A DNA stretch of 64,000 nucleotides, from assembly GCF_028912405.1 (NCBI RefSeq), contig NZ_JAKELO010000002.1:1745276-1809275 (forward strand). The letters run 5' to 3'. Below the pieces are notes generated by a model, which saw only the letters and a program-made list of their open reading frames with translations, was not told the origin of the DNA and did no database searches. The position numbers and the translations under genes were made by a program. Positions 1 through 7,188 of this stretch are shown piece by piece; within the stretch, counting starts at the first letter, position 1, and each line of letters opens with the position of its first letter. The stretch comes from Methanogenium marinum. GTDB taxonomy: Archaea; Halobacteriota; Methanomicrobia; Methanomicrobiales; Methanomicrobiaceae.

Positions 1-1512
1 GGCGATACTGTCTGTGTCGACCTTACCGGTGGCAATGTAGACGTGGATGGTTCTAACATCGCACTCTTCCCTGCCGGCAATGGCTGGGAGAGCATGCTCA
101 TCAGGACAAATGGTGTTACAGAGAATGCAACCGCGGCAACCGGTAGTGTTACCGGCGTGATTGCAACAGGCGACCCGGTATCAGGCACTGTTCCTGAAGT
201 TGGAAATGTTACTGCAGAATTCCTTGTTAATCTGACTGGCATGCCAAGTGATGATGCAACCATTAAATCAATGATTTCAAAGGATCCCTCATCTGAGATG
301 CTTTCTTACTTCCAGATTGCTGCAGCAGGAGAGGGAGTTGGGATCACAGATGTGGCATACACACTGAACATCCAGAAATCCGGAATCACGAACGGTGACG
401 ACATCACCAATGCAACCATCAGAATGGCAGTGACACCTGAATGGGTCACTGCACATGGTGGTATGAATGCAATTCAGATCATCCGCCACGGAGAAGAGGG
501 CGTCACAGAAATTCTCGAAACGACGTATGTTGGCGAAGATGCAGAAGGCCTGATGATTTTTGAGGCATTCTCACCAAACGGGTTGTCACTCTTTGGTATG
601 GCAGCAGTGTCTACCTCATCTTCTTATTATGACAGTGACGATTCCGGGTGGACACCTGCACCTACACCAACTCCTGTTGCGACACAACCTGTCGCATCTG
701 CCGGGTCATACACGATTGTCTCCTCTGCAGTGACTTTCAGCACTCTCGACAACACAAAGACGTTCTCCATTGACCGCCGTGTTGCTGAGGCAAATGATGC
801 GTCAGTCGTCATTGTCGGCAAGGAAGTGCAGATCCGCATGTCAAACGGAACACTTCACATTGAGGCCACCGGTATTTCCGAGGATAGCAATCTCATCTCC
901 GGTGAAGTCACCCGTGTATTCTTTGTGGCAAATCCCATGACTGCCACGCTCAATGGTATTGGCGGTGTGACAGGTGGCATCACGCTTGACTTCCTGGTTA
1001 TGCCCACCGCAGATAACGAGATGCGCCTCTCTCTTAAGGGAGACGTGCCTGCATCGGTCGAAAACGGTCTGAAACAGGCAGCACAGTCTACCGGAAAGAT
1101 TGTGGGTGACGTGGCGTTTATCATGCCGCTCTCCTTCTCAGCTCCTGTGGCAGCAGACAGTGTAATCGTGACTCTTACGGCCCCTGCACTCTGGGTAGAG
1201 AGCAGTGGCGGTGCCGGGAATGTAATGGTTGCCGGCTACCAGCCTGACGGGACAGCAGTCCTGCTTCCGACGACAGGCTCAAGTGAGGGTGTATTCATTG
1301 CAGAATCGCCTGTGCTCTATGATGGCTACGGTCTGGTTGCATTCAGTGCAGCAGAGACGGGTGCGGAGATGACCCCTGCACCTACATCTGCAACAGAGAC
1401 CAGTACGCCTGCTGAAGCGACTCCTACTTCCTCAGGTAGTATCTTCACAACACTGGCACTCATCTGTGCTGTCTTTGGAATTGCCGGATATGCGGCAATG
1501 AAGAAGAGATAA
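1..1512 (+). CDS. PGF-pre-PGF-type cell-surface protein, 5'-truncated
   Basis: The reading frame is open to the first base of the window, so the GTG at base 43 in the ORF track is internal and the true start lies upstream. The visible part ends in a Thr/Pro/Ala-rich linker, one hydrophobic helix (GSIFTTLALICAVFGIAGYAA) and a basic tail, which anchors the protein with its bulk outside the cell. Residues about 40-190 resemble the PGF-pre-PGF module of methanogen surface proteins, with the hallmark ending FSPNGLSLFG. A second, diverged extracellular segment follows a TPAPTPTP linker. This suggests an S-layer-associated or envelope protein. The specific function is unknown. Reading frame is certain; family assignment is good. 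Confidence 0.8.
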   Translation, partial: GDTVCVDLTGGNVDVDGSNIALFPAGNGWESMLIRTNGVTENATAATGSVTGVIATGDPVSGTVPEVGNVTAEFLVNLTGMPSDDATIKSMISKDPSSEMLSYFQIAAAGEGVGITDVAYTLNIQKSGITNGDDITNATIRMAVTPEWVTAHGGMNAIQIIRHGEEGVTEILETTYVGEDAEGLMIFEAFSPNGLSLFGMAAVSTSSSYYDSDDSGWTPAPTPTPVATQPVASAGSYTIVSSAVTFSTLDNTKTFSIDRRVAEANDASVVIVGKEVQIRMSNGTLHIEATGISEDSNLISGEVTRVFFVANPMTATLNGIGGVTGGITLDFLVMPTADNEMRLSLKGDVPASVENGLKQAAQSTGKIVGDVAFIMPLSFSAPVAADSVIVTLTAPALWVESSGGAGNVMVAGYQPDGTAVLLPTTGSSEGVFIAESPVLYDGYGLVAFSAAETGAEMTPAPTSATETSTPAEATPTSSGSIFTTLALICAVFGIAGYAAMKKR

Positions 1513-1513
1513 T

Positions 1514-1534
1514 CATATTTTTATTTTTTTTAAA
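1514..1534 (+). terminator. T-rich archaeal-type terminator
   Basis: A run of T with single A interruptions follows directly after the stop codon of the surface-protein gene. Archaeal RNA polymerase terminates at such tracts. There is no strong hairpin. The rest of the 240-base gap to the next gene holds no convincing gene; the 80-aa plus-strand ORF at 1637 overlaps a better minus-strand gene. Confidence 0.5.
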
Positions 1535-1753
1535 ACTCCGGAATGTGGAAAATTTAAATCCGGAGATTTTTCCACATCATATGTTTCGGGAGTATAGTGG
1601 CCTGTCACATTAAATCGTCCAATTCGTTCTCCGAATGTGTCCCATCATAAGTCATTGCATCTTCCGTTATCGTGGGTCTGTCCGCATACCGGGAAAGCTG
1701 CCATACCTGCATCCTGTGATAAAATTACCCCGGTCGGGTATCTTTTGATACAC

Positions 1754-2011
1754 TTATTTCTCTGTGTCCTGCTTTTTTGTTCTGACACCCGTTTTTGGGC
1801 CGGTTGCAAAATAGATGTGAACCAATACTGCTACCACAAACGGTCCCCACAAAAATGTATGAAGCCTGAAAGAAAGTGATTTACCAAGTAATCCAAGAGT
1901 TAACGGTTCGACGATACCTGGGTATGTGATACCAAATCCCGTAAACAGAATGAGAAATGTAAGTACCAACAAAATCCTGTTTGTCCATATCCGGTAAACC
2001 TTTGTTGTCAT
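1754..2011 (-). CDS. Small two-helix membrane protein, possible haem-binding partner of the molybdoenzyme
   Basis: An 85-residue protein with two predicted membrane helices (about 12-28 and 48-68). The second helix region has histidines in RLHTFLWG and LVHIYFA, a spacing that would suit b-type haem ligation, as in DUF4405 or cytochrome-b-like subunits. It lies 21 bases downstream of the molybdopterin oxidoreductase gene on the same strand and is probably cotranscribed. By analogy with MsrP/MsrQ pairs it may carry electrons to the catalytic subunit. That role is inferred from context and the histidines only. Confidence 0.55.
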   Translation of the reverse strand: MTTKVYRIWTNRILLVLTFLILFTGFGITYPGIVEPLTLGLLGKSLSFRLHTFLWGPFVVAVLVHIYFATGPKTGVRTKKQDTEK

Positions 2012-2032
2012 TGCAATCCCCGAAAATACATC

Positions 2033-2734
2033 TTAATCAAAGAAACTCCTGTCAAGATCACCTGTGTCTGAATAACCTCTCTTCTCCCAGTATCCGCGAT
2101 AGTTTTCATCGTCTGAAAGGTCTATCTTTGTAATCCATTTTATCCACTTATATCCCCATTTGTCCTCCGCAACGAGCATAAAGGGAAACCCTCTCTCCGC
2201 AGGGAGGGTTACGTTGTTCATGGAGTAGGCCATGATGATATCGTTGTCAATTATGTAACTAAGAGGGAATGATGTCGTATATCCATCATTTGCAGTAAAA
2301 ATCACCGTATTTGCGGAAGGAAGTATTTCAGAAGGTTCAATTATGTCTTTTACCAGGGCCCCTTCCCAGAGAATGGTAACGTCCCACCCTTCGACACAAT
2401 GGATGGTTACTACTTTTTTGTAATTGCTAAATTCCGATAAAATCTGACTATATGAATAGATCTTTGTATTGTTTACCAAACCCGAGATGGTAAGCTGGTA
2501 ATCTTCCTCTGAAATGTGCTGTGGGCCCTTTATTGAGTTTTCCCGAAATGCTGATATTTTGGACAGGTCCTCCCCCTCGTAATCCCTGACTTCAACTCCT
2601 TCTAACTCCTCTGATTGTGTAAGATCTGTGTTGAGATAGTCCGATATGTCAAATAGATACAGGATAATTACTGCAACTATTGCGCAGAGTATTACTATCC
2701 GCAGGAAATTTCTCTGAATGATGCACTCCCCCAA
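2033..2734 (-). CDS. Membrane-anchored molybdopterin-dependent oxidoreductase (sulfite oxidase/MsrP fold)
   Basis: About 233 residues. An N-terminal membrane helix (about 10-28) is followed by an oxidoreductase molybdopterin-binding domain. The segment IHCVEGW contains the cysteine that ligates molybdenum in this fold. The motifs LVNNT, FPLSYI and LPAERGFPFMLV match the cofactor-binding core of sulfite oxidase-like proteins. The catalytic domain probably faces outward. The physiological substrate is not evident. The ORF starts with TTG and has no clear ribosome binding site; a GGGGGAG just after it suggests that initiation may really occur a few codons later. The small membrane protein downstream is its likely redox partner. 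Confidence 0.75.
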   Translation of the reverse strand: MGECIIQRNFLRIVILCAIVAVIILYLFDISDYLNTDLTQSEELEGVEVRDYEGEDLSKISAFRENSIKGPQHISEEDYQLTISGLVNNTKIYSYSQILSEFSNYKKVVTIHCVEGWDVTILWEGALVKDIIEPSEILPSANTVIFTANDGYTTSFPLSYIIDNDIIMAYSMNNVTLPAERGFPFMLVAEDKWGYKWIKWITKIDLSDDENYRGYWEKRGYSDTGDLDRSFFD

Positions 2735-2936
2735 AAATTCGTCAGGTGGTTAATACTGAAGTGCCACCTATAAAAAGATTGATATCAGGAACATCTCACA
2801 GAAATATTGTGCATCCTGAAAGAATTGGCGGAAAAATACTCATTTTGATTATGGCAGACTCATTTGACAGTGGACTATTAGGCCAATGAGTATGTGATAT
2901 TCACTGAAACGGATTCTCTATGATTCTCAAAAAATA

Positions 2937-3626
2937 TTATTTTTGCTGTCTTCGTTTCCACCAGGACAGTCTAAGGTATGCAAGCTCATCTCTGACATAT
3001 TCTGTCCAGATATATGTCTCTTCGGCAAGCTTTTTTGTCTGTGCATCTGCTGTATCCATTCTCTGGTCAACATACTGTATCCAGGAGTCCACTGATTCCA
3101 TCTGTTCCTGAAGTGCAGCAACCTGACGTTCGAGACGTTCAATTTGCTCTTTGAATGCCTTCCTGTCAGCAGTAGCTGCATCTTCAATCGCAGTGAGCCG
3201 GTCTGAAAACCGGGAGAACTGCTGGCCCTGCATTGCAACAGTATTGATTAGCTGAGTCGGGACACGACCTGAAGGCAGAGTATCTTTCCCCCTGGGTGTG
3301 GCCTTCATAGCTTTCTCTTCCTCTTCGCGTTTTTTTGAGATATTACCGAGTCGGGATGAGGTAGTGTATTTTTTCTTTTCATTCACTGCTGTTTCAGATT
3401 TATCTTCATTTCCATGTAGAGACGGTTCCTTCTCTATTCTCTCCTCGTGTGCAATTGCAGTGAATATTTCGGCGGCCTTTTCATCATATATCTGAATTCG
3501 GCCCATCTTCCGTGAAGGAATCCGGTCACCATGTCTTTGTGCAATGTCACGTATGTCTTCTTCAGGGAGCCCCGTCGTCTCAGCAATATCTGCTGTCTTC
3601 AGTCTTTTTCCGGCTGGTGGTTTCAT
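2937..3626 (-). CDS. MerR-like HTH protein with C-terminal coiled coil
   Basis: A 229-residue protein. Residues 8-60 (LKTADIAETTGLPEEDIR) look like a winged-helix or MerR-type DNA-binding domain. A charged linker follows, then a coiled coil at about 135-200 (DRLTAIEDAATADRKAF; ERQVAALQEQMESVD), and a Trp/Arg-rich end (WWKRRQQK). The start at 3626 is supported by a GGAGG ribosome binding site 8-9 bases upstream. It has no effector domain, so it may be a DNA-bound scaffold or a regulator that oligomerises through the coiled coil. No target is visible, and it stands alone between divergent neighbours. Confidence 0.55.
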   Translation of the reverse strand: MKPPAGKRLKTADIAETTGLPEEDIRDIAQRHGDRIPSRKMGRIQIYDEKAAEIFTAIAHEERIEKEPSLHGNEDKSETAVNEKKKYTTSSRLGNISKKREEEEKAMKATPRGKDTLPSGRVPTQLINTVAMQGQQFSRFSDRLTAIEDAATADRKAFKEQIERLERQVAALQEQMESVDSWIQYVDQRMDTADAQTKKLAEETYIWTEYVRDELAYLRLSWWKRRQQK

Positions 3627-3726
3627 TGGTATTTTCCTCCGGCGTATTGTGGACGAAATGCGCCGTTTTTCCTTTGAGTACTTCTTTACCGGTATACATT
3701 AATGCTCTCGTCCCATATTCTGAGGT

Positions 3727-4209
3727 ATGGGGTTCTTTCACCAGGTGCTTCCCGGCATCGGGACGAAATATGAACTGGAGACGGAGAGTGGGGATCTCAT
3801 CTCTGTCATCTTTATGCCAAATGGCAGAGTTCAGCTATATACACAGCCGGCACGATGTCCGGACTGCTATGCAGCAGATCTGAATCCGATGGAGTCACGA
3901 AGGCTGGGGAATGTTCTCACCGGTGCCATTATGGAGGCAGAAGAGGAAGGGGTGGAGATTGCTTTCTCTGCTCTTGCAGACCTCAGGATTGTGGTGCACA
4001 CCTATATCATCCGTGATCAACTATCAGGAAAATCAATCACGGATCTTGATATCCGGTCCCGTACCGGAGTGACGATTCTTGCAGTTTCACGTGATGGAAA
4101 AAATACCGTGAACCCACGTCCTGATTTCAGGTTTATGTCAGGAGATGCCGTTGTAGTTATTGGTGAATCTGATCAGATCCGGACATTTGAGCAGGAGTTC
4201 ATGGAGTAA
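3727..4209 (+). CDS. KhtT-like regulatory subunit with RCK_C (TrkA-C) domain
   Basis: A 160-residue cytoplasmic protein. The N-terminal half is a small KhtT-type domain (GTKYELETESGDLISVIF). The C-terminal half (about 80-158) is a TrkA-C/RCK_C ligand-binding domain (GKSITDLDIRSRTGVTILAVSRDG; DFRFMSGDAVVVIG). The cysteines in RCPDCYA are unusual for the family. The gene is followed after 5 bases by the membrane antiporter gene, as in khtTU operons, where this subunit gates K+/H+ exchange in response to a ligand. A TGAGGT ribosome binding site precedes the ATG closely. Confidence 0.8.
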   Translation: MGFFHQVLPGIGTKYELETESGDLISVIFMPNGRVQLYTQPARCPDCYAADLNPMESRRLGNVLTGAIMEAEEEGVEIAFSALADLRIVVHTYIIRDQLSGKSITDLDIRSRTGVTILAVSRDGKNTVNPRPDFRFMSGDAVVVIGESDQIRTFEQEFME

Positions 4210-4214
4210 AAAGG

Positions 4215-5336
4215 ATGGAAGGGATGGAAGGAATTGCCATTGCGCTGGCAGCATGTGTAGTAGTGGCACTCATCTGCCGACGGTATGCTATTCCCCCCAT
4301 TCCATTTTATATCATCACCGGCCTGCTCCTGGGGACTGCAGGCCTTGGCATTGTAGGGACGTCTGAAATATCAGAATGGATTGCCCATATGGGCCTTTTG
4401 TTTCTCCTCTTTACAATGGGTCTTCATCTTCACCCGGGTGAAGTGGCAAAGCGGCGTGGTTCCTTTCTGATTGCCGGAACTATTGATCTTGTTATCAACT
4501 TTGCTGCCGGGTTTGCGGTGGCGCTCATTATCGGTTTGCCCTTCTATGATGCAGTGGTGCTCGCCGGAGCATTTTATATATCAAGTTCAGCTATTGCCCT
4601 TTCCTCACTGATTGACAACCGGAAACTTGGGTTTCGTGAATCTGATACTGTGATCTGGATGATGGTATTTGAAGATATCATGCTGGTAGCATTGTTGATC
4701 CTGTTTACGGCACAGGACGTATCGCCGTTCCGCATTATTGGAATTATTATTTGTGTTGCAGCGGCAGCCTTTGCCTGTGTGTGGAAATTCCAGAGCCGCC
4801 TCTGGCAGTTCTTTGCACGGGAAGATGAACTTCCAATACTAGCTGTATTTCTGGCTGTTGTACTGGCAGTTGCGGTATCCGAGCTAACCGGTGTCCCTGA
4901 CAGTCTGTTTGTCATTATTCTTGGTTCGGCCGTCTCTCTTGCAGCAGCTGATCGTGCCGAAGTGGTTGTCCGTCCGTTCAGGGAGGTTTTTCTGGTCATA
5001 TTTTTTGTATTTTTTGGAATATCGGTCAGTTTATCCGGTGTACCCTCTCTTGTCATTCTCACTTCTGTGATTGTTCTTGCACTGATTTCTAAATTATTTT
5101 CTGGTTTGGTAATAGGGAAAGCTATTCATGGAAGGATTTACTCCGGAATTGATATATGGGCGGACACGGCATCACGTGGAGAATTTTCAATTCTCCTGGC
5201 ACTGTTATACGGGTCATCTGCCGTTGTTCCGATTGTTGCTGTAATGGTCGTTGTAACATCGTGTGTTGGTTCATTTACCGGTAAATACAGCACACATATC
5301 CGGCGGTGGTGTGGTCACATCGCCACAGGGAAATAA
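4215..5336 (+). CDS. CPA2-family cation:proton antiporter (KhtU/KefB-like)
   Basis: A 373-residue polytopic membrane protein with about 11-12 hydrophobic helices and the CPA2 signature pattern (ITGLLLGTAGLGIVG; LLFTMGLHLHPGEV; FYISSSAIALSSLI; DTASRGEFSILLALL). It carries no C-terminal nucleotide-binding domain of its own, which agrees with the separate KhtT-like subunit encoded immediately upstream. The pair should exchange K+ or Na+ for H+ across the cytoplasmic membrane and may protect against alkaline pH or ionic stress. Ion specificity is not visible in the sequence. Confidence 0.85.
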   Translation: MEGMEGIAIALAACVVVALICRRYAIPPIPFYIITGLLLGTAGLGIVGTSEISEWIAHMGLLFLLFTMGLHLHPGEVAKRRGSFLIAGTIDLVINFAAGFAVALIIGLPFYDAVVLAGAFYISSSAIALSSLIDNRKLGFRESDTVIWMMVFEDIMLVALLILFTAQDVSPFRIIGIIICVAAAAFACVWKFQSRLWQFFAREDELPILAVFLAVVLAVAVSELTGVPDSLFVIILGSAVSLAAADRAEVVVRPFREVFLVIFFVFFGISVSLSGVPSLVILTSVIVLALISKLFSGLVIGKAIHGRIYSGIDIWADTASRGEFSILLALLYGSSAVVPIVAVMVVVTSCVGSFTGKYSTHIRRWCGHIATGK

Positions 5337-5366
5337 AGTCAATAAAACAGATCCAAAAGGAACCAA

Positions 5367-5381
5367 ATTTATTTATAAGGT
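5367..5381 (+). promoter_or_regulatory. TATA-box promoter for the resolvase-like gene
   Basis: TTTATTTATAAGG lies about 45 bases before the ATG at 5422, in an A/T-rich gap after the antiporter gene. Placement and composition fit an archaeal TATA box with transcription starting about 25 bases downstream. Confidence 0.5.
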
Positions 5382-5421
5382 TATCAAAGAATATATCCTG
5401 TCCAACCTTTGATGTGATGCC

Positions 5422-6060
5422 ATGAAACAACAGTCAGTGGTATATCTTAACAGCCGTAGAACTGCTGATTTTGAGACACAAAAAGTTGAAATTGAGCATT
5501 TTTGTAAATACCGGTTTGATATTGACCGGATTTTTCATGATAATCAGTCTCCTCTGATTCCAGCCTCAAATCGTCCTGAATTTATTGAAATGCTGAACTA
5601 TTGTGAATATAATGGAATTTCCAATATTATATTCCATGATCTGAATGTGACACTAAAAATCCCGGATGTCTTCATCACAGAACTTTCGATGGTTCTGAAA
5701 AGTGGGTATATCCCCTACTGGGCCCAGGGAGATTTTATATCAGGTGGGTATGATTCCGATGAACGACGCGATGCTGTCTTCTCATTTTATCGTTATCTGG
5801 ACAAGTTTTCAGTCCAGCATTCAAAGGGGAAACGTGGAAAAAAGAGTGCGGGTGTTTCCAGCCGTCGGCCCGGACGGCCCCATGCTCTGGATCAAAAAGG
5901 GATATCCGATCTCCTGGCAGCACGGCGGTCAGGAAAATCCATTGGTGAAGTGTGCCGTATCTTTAGTGTCTCCCGTAGTACGGTGAGCAAAATCCTTCGT
6001 GATCATCCAGAACTGAAAGGCGAGTGGAAGGGCCCTGTTGCACCGGGAAAACGAACCTGA
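5422..6060 (+). CDS. Resolvase-like protein with C-terminal HTH, probably catalytically inactive
   Basis: A 212-residue protein. Residues 1-120 follow the serine-recombinase N-terminal fold: a first strand (QSVVYLNSRR), ETQKVEIEHFC like the Q-x-q-i region, and the family motif NRPEFIEML. The DRLxR-type catalytic segment is replaced by HDLNVTLKIPD, and the YxRxS segment at the start is altered. Residues about 155-205 form a Hin-like helix-turn-helix (GRPHALDQKGISDLLAARR; SIGEVCRIFSVSRSTVSKIL). The HTH and the absence of element ends nearby suggest a DNA-binding regulator derived from a recombinase. Homologues of this type occur widely in methanogens, but their role is not known to me. Confidence 0.65.
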   Translation: MKQQSVVYLNSRRTADFETQKVEIEHFCKYRFDIDRIFHDNQSPLIPASNRPEFIEMLNYCEYNGISNIIFHDLNVTLKIPDVFITELSMVLKSGYIPYWAQGDFISGGYDSDERRDAVFSFYRYLDKFSVQHSKGKRGKKSAGVSSRRPGRPHALDQKGISDLLAARRSGKSIGEVCRIFSVSRSTVSKILRDHPELKGEWKGPVAPGKRT

Positions 6061-6065
6061 ATTCT

Positions 6066-6512
6066 TCAAAACAGACGATAGATGCAGTAATCCTGATGCT
6101 GGTGTTCACGCTGGTCAAAATCTGCGAGAATGTTTGGACGATTTCCCAGTTCGAGCATACGTGAAGCGAGGGTGTCCATTCCGCATGTACTCTGGATAAT
6201 TGCGCGGAGTTCGTCATTGACATGAAAGAGCGGCTCTTTTCCAATAGCTTCAATTGCGTCTGCGGGATATGCATCAATGCCAAAATATTCAAATACTGAT
6301 TCAAGCGCAACGACCCATACTCGCTCTGATATTGCTTTTCGTGCTGCCTGTTCTGCCTCATCATCTCTGAGTATCAGATATGCCTGATTCCTGTCACAGT
6401 AATATGCATGGTATCCATAGATTCTGCCAGCCGATTGGGTGATGCGGTCAGCTGAGACTCCCAGAAAATCTGCCAGTGTTTCTCTCCTTAAATCTGTTAC
6501 TATGGTAGTCAG
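6066..6512 (-). CDS. Conserved-looking hypothetical protein, CTG start proposed (absent from ORF track)
   Basis: A 148-codon open frame on the minus strand is missing from the ORF track because it has no early ATG, GTG or TTG. It reads TTIVTDLRRETLADFLG...QDYCIYRLF, is soluble and acidic, and has a balanced composition unlike the shadow frames. A CTG at 6512-6510 lies 6 bases after AGGTGAT, a good ribosome binding site, so CTG initiation is plausible; the frame is closed by TAG 13 codons upstream. The first 30 residues look helix-turn-helix-like (ETLADFLGVSADRITQSAG). No family is recognised. It lies downstream of the RPA operon on the same strand. Confidence 0.55.
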   Translation of the reverse strand: MTTIVTDLRRETLADFLGVSADRITQSAGRIYGYHAYYCDRNQAYLILRDDEAEQAARKAISERVWVVALESVFEYFGIDAYPADAIEAIGKEPLFHVNDELRAIIQSTCGMDTLASRMLELGNRPNILADFDQREHQHQDYCIYRLF

Positions 6513-6600
6513 TGCATCATCACCTGGTGCCTGGATTGGCTACATACCTGCCCGAAACAGGTATCCTTTCATTCAATATGATGCACAGGGAAAAAAGGTT

Positions 6601-7188
6601 TTAGAATGTTATCCGCTGGAGTGCATGGAGTGCCATCTGACGGTATGTTTCCGGATCGTTTGTATAGAATTCATGCGCCTTTCTGCTATCTTCTGTCTGA
6701 CCGAAGGCATCAGCACGGTCAAGCGTCTGGCCTGCTGTTTCGTCTACCCATTTCCGGTAGGTATCCTCATCAATCTCTGCGACAGATTCTGCCCGGACTG
6801 AGACAAAGGTTGTACCATCAGGGGTGTCACGTGCTACTGCTTTTCCAACGACTGCTACCCATGCACTCTCATCTATACGTGATATCTGCTGTTTTGCCTC
6901 AGGTTGGTAACCACCTGCATTGACAAAGAATATCCCGGTTGGATCCTGGATTCGCACAGAGTAAAATGGATTCTCCTCTCCTTTTAGCTCTTTTCGTATC
7001 ATTTGGCCACAAAAGAATATTCGGTTACAGCGTATCCCACTGGGGAGCATGACATAGACCGGACTCTTCTCGTCTTCACCATCTTTGAAGGTGAGGCGGA
7101 CTTCCCGTACTTCTGCTGCAAATGCTCTCCGGGCGGGTTCACGCATGTAACGTCGCTGATTGCCTGCCGGGGCTGCTGGTGTACTCAT
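6601..7188 (-). CDS. RPA-associated OB-fold protein (COG3390 family)
   Basis: A 195-residue protein with a single OB-fold core at about 50-150 (YVMLPSGIRCNRIFFCGQMIR; FYSVRIQDPTGIFFVNAGGY; AWVAVVGKAVARDT) and a helical C-terminus. It matches the archaeal RPA-family partner first described as a subunit of the Pyrococcus RPA complex. Its ATG overlaps the stop codon of the upstream RPA gene (TGATG), indicating translational coupling and a joint role in binding single-stranded DNA during replication and repair. Confidence 0.8.
   Translation of the reverse strand: MSTPAAPAGNQRRYMREPARRAFAAEVREVRLTFKDGEDEKSPVYVMLPSGIRCNRIFFCGQMIRKELKGEENPFYSVRIQDPTGIFFVNAGGYQPEAKQQISRIDESAWVAVVGKAVARDTPDGTTFVSVRAESVAEIDEDTYRKWVDETAGQTLDRADAFGQTEDSRKAHEFYTNDPETYRQMALHALQRITF

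Noticed and set aside
1637-1879. 80-aa plus-strand ORF
   Set aside because: Overlaps the better-supported two-helix membrane protein on the other strand and has an unlikely His/Cys-rich composition.
5963-6364. 133-aa minus-strand ORF
   Set aside because: Wrong frame: the protein-like frame on this strand is 6066-6512, which reads smoothly through the same region.
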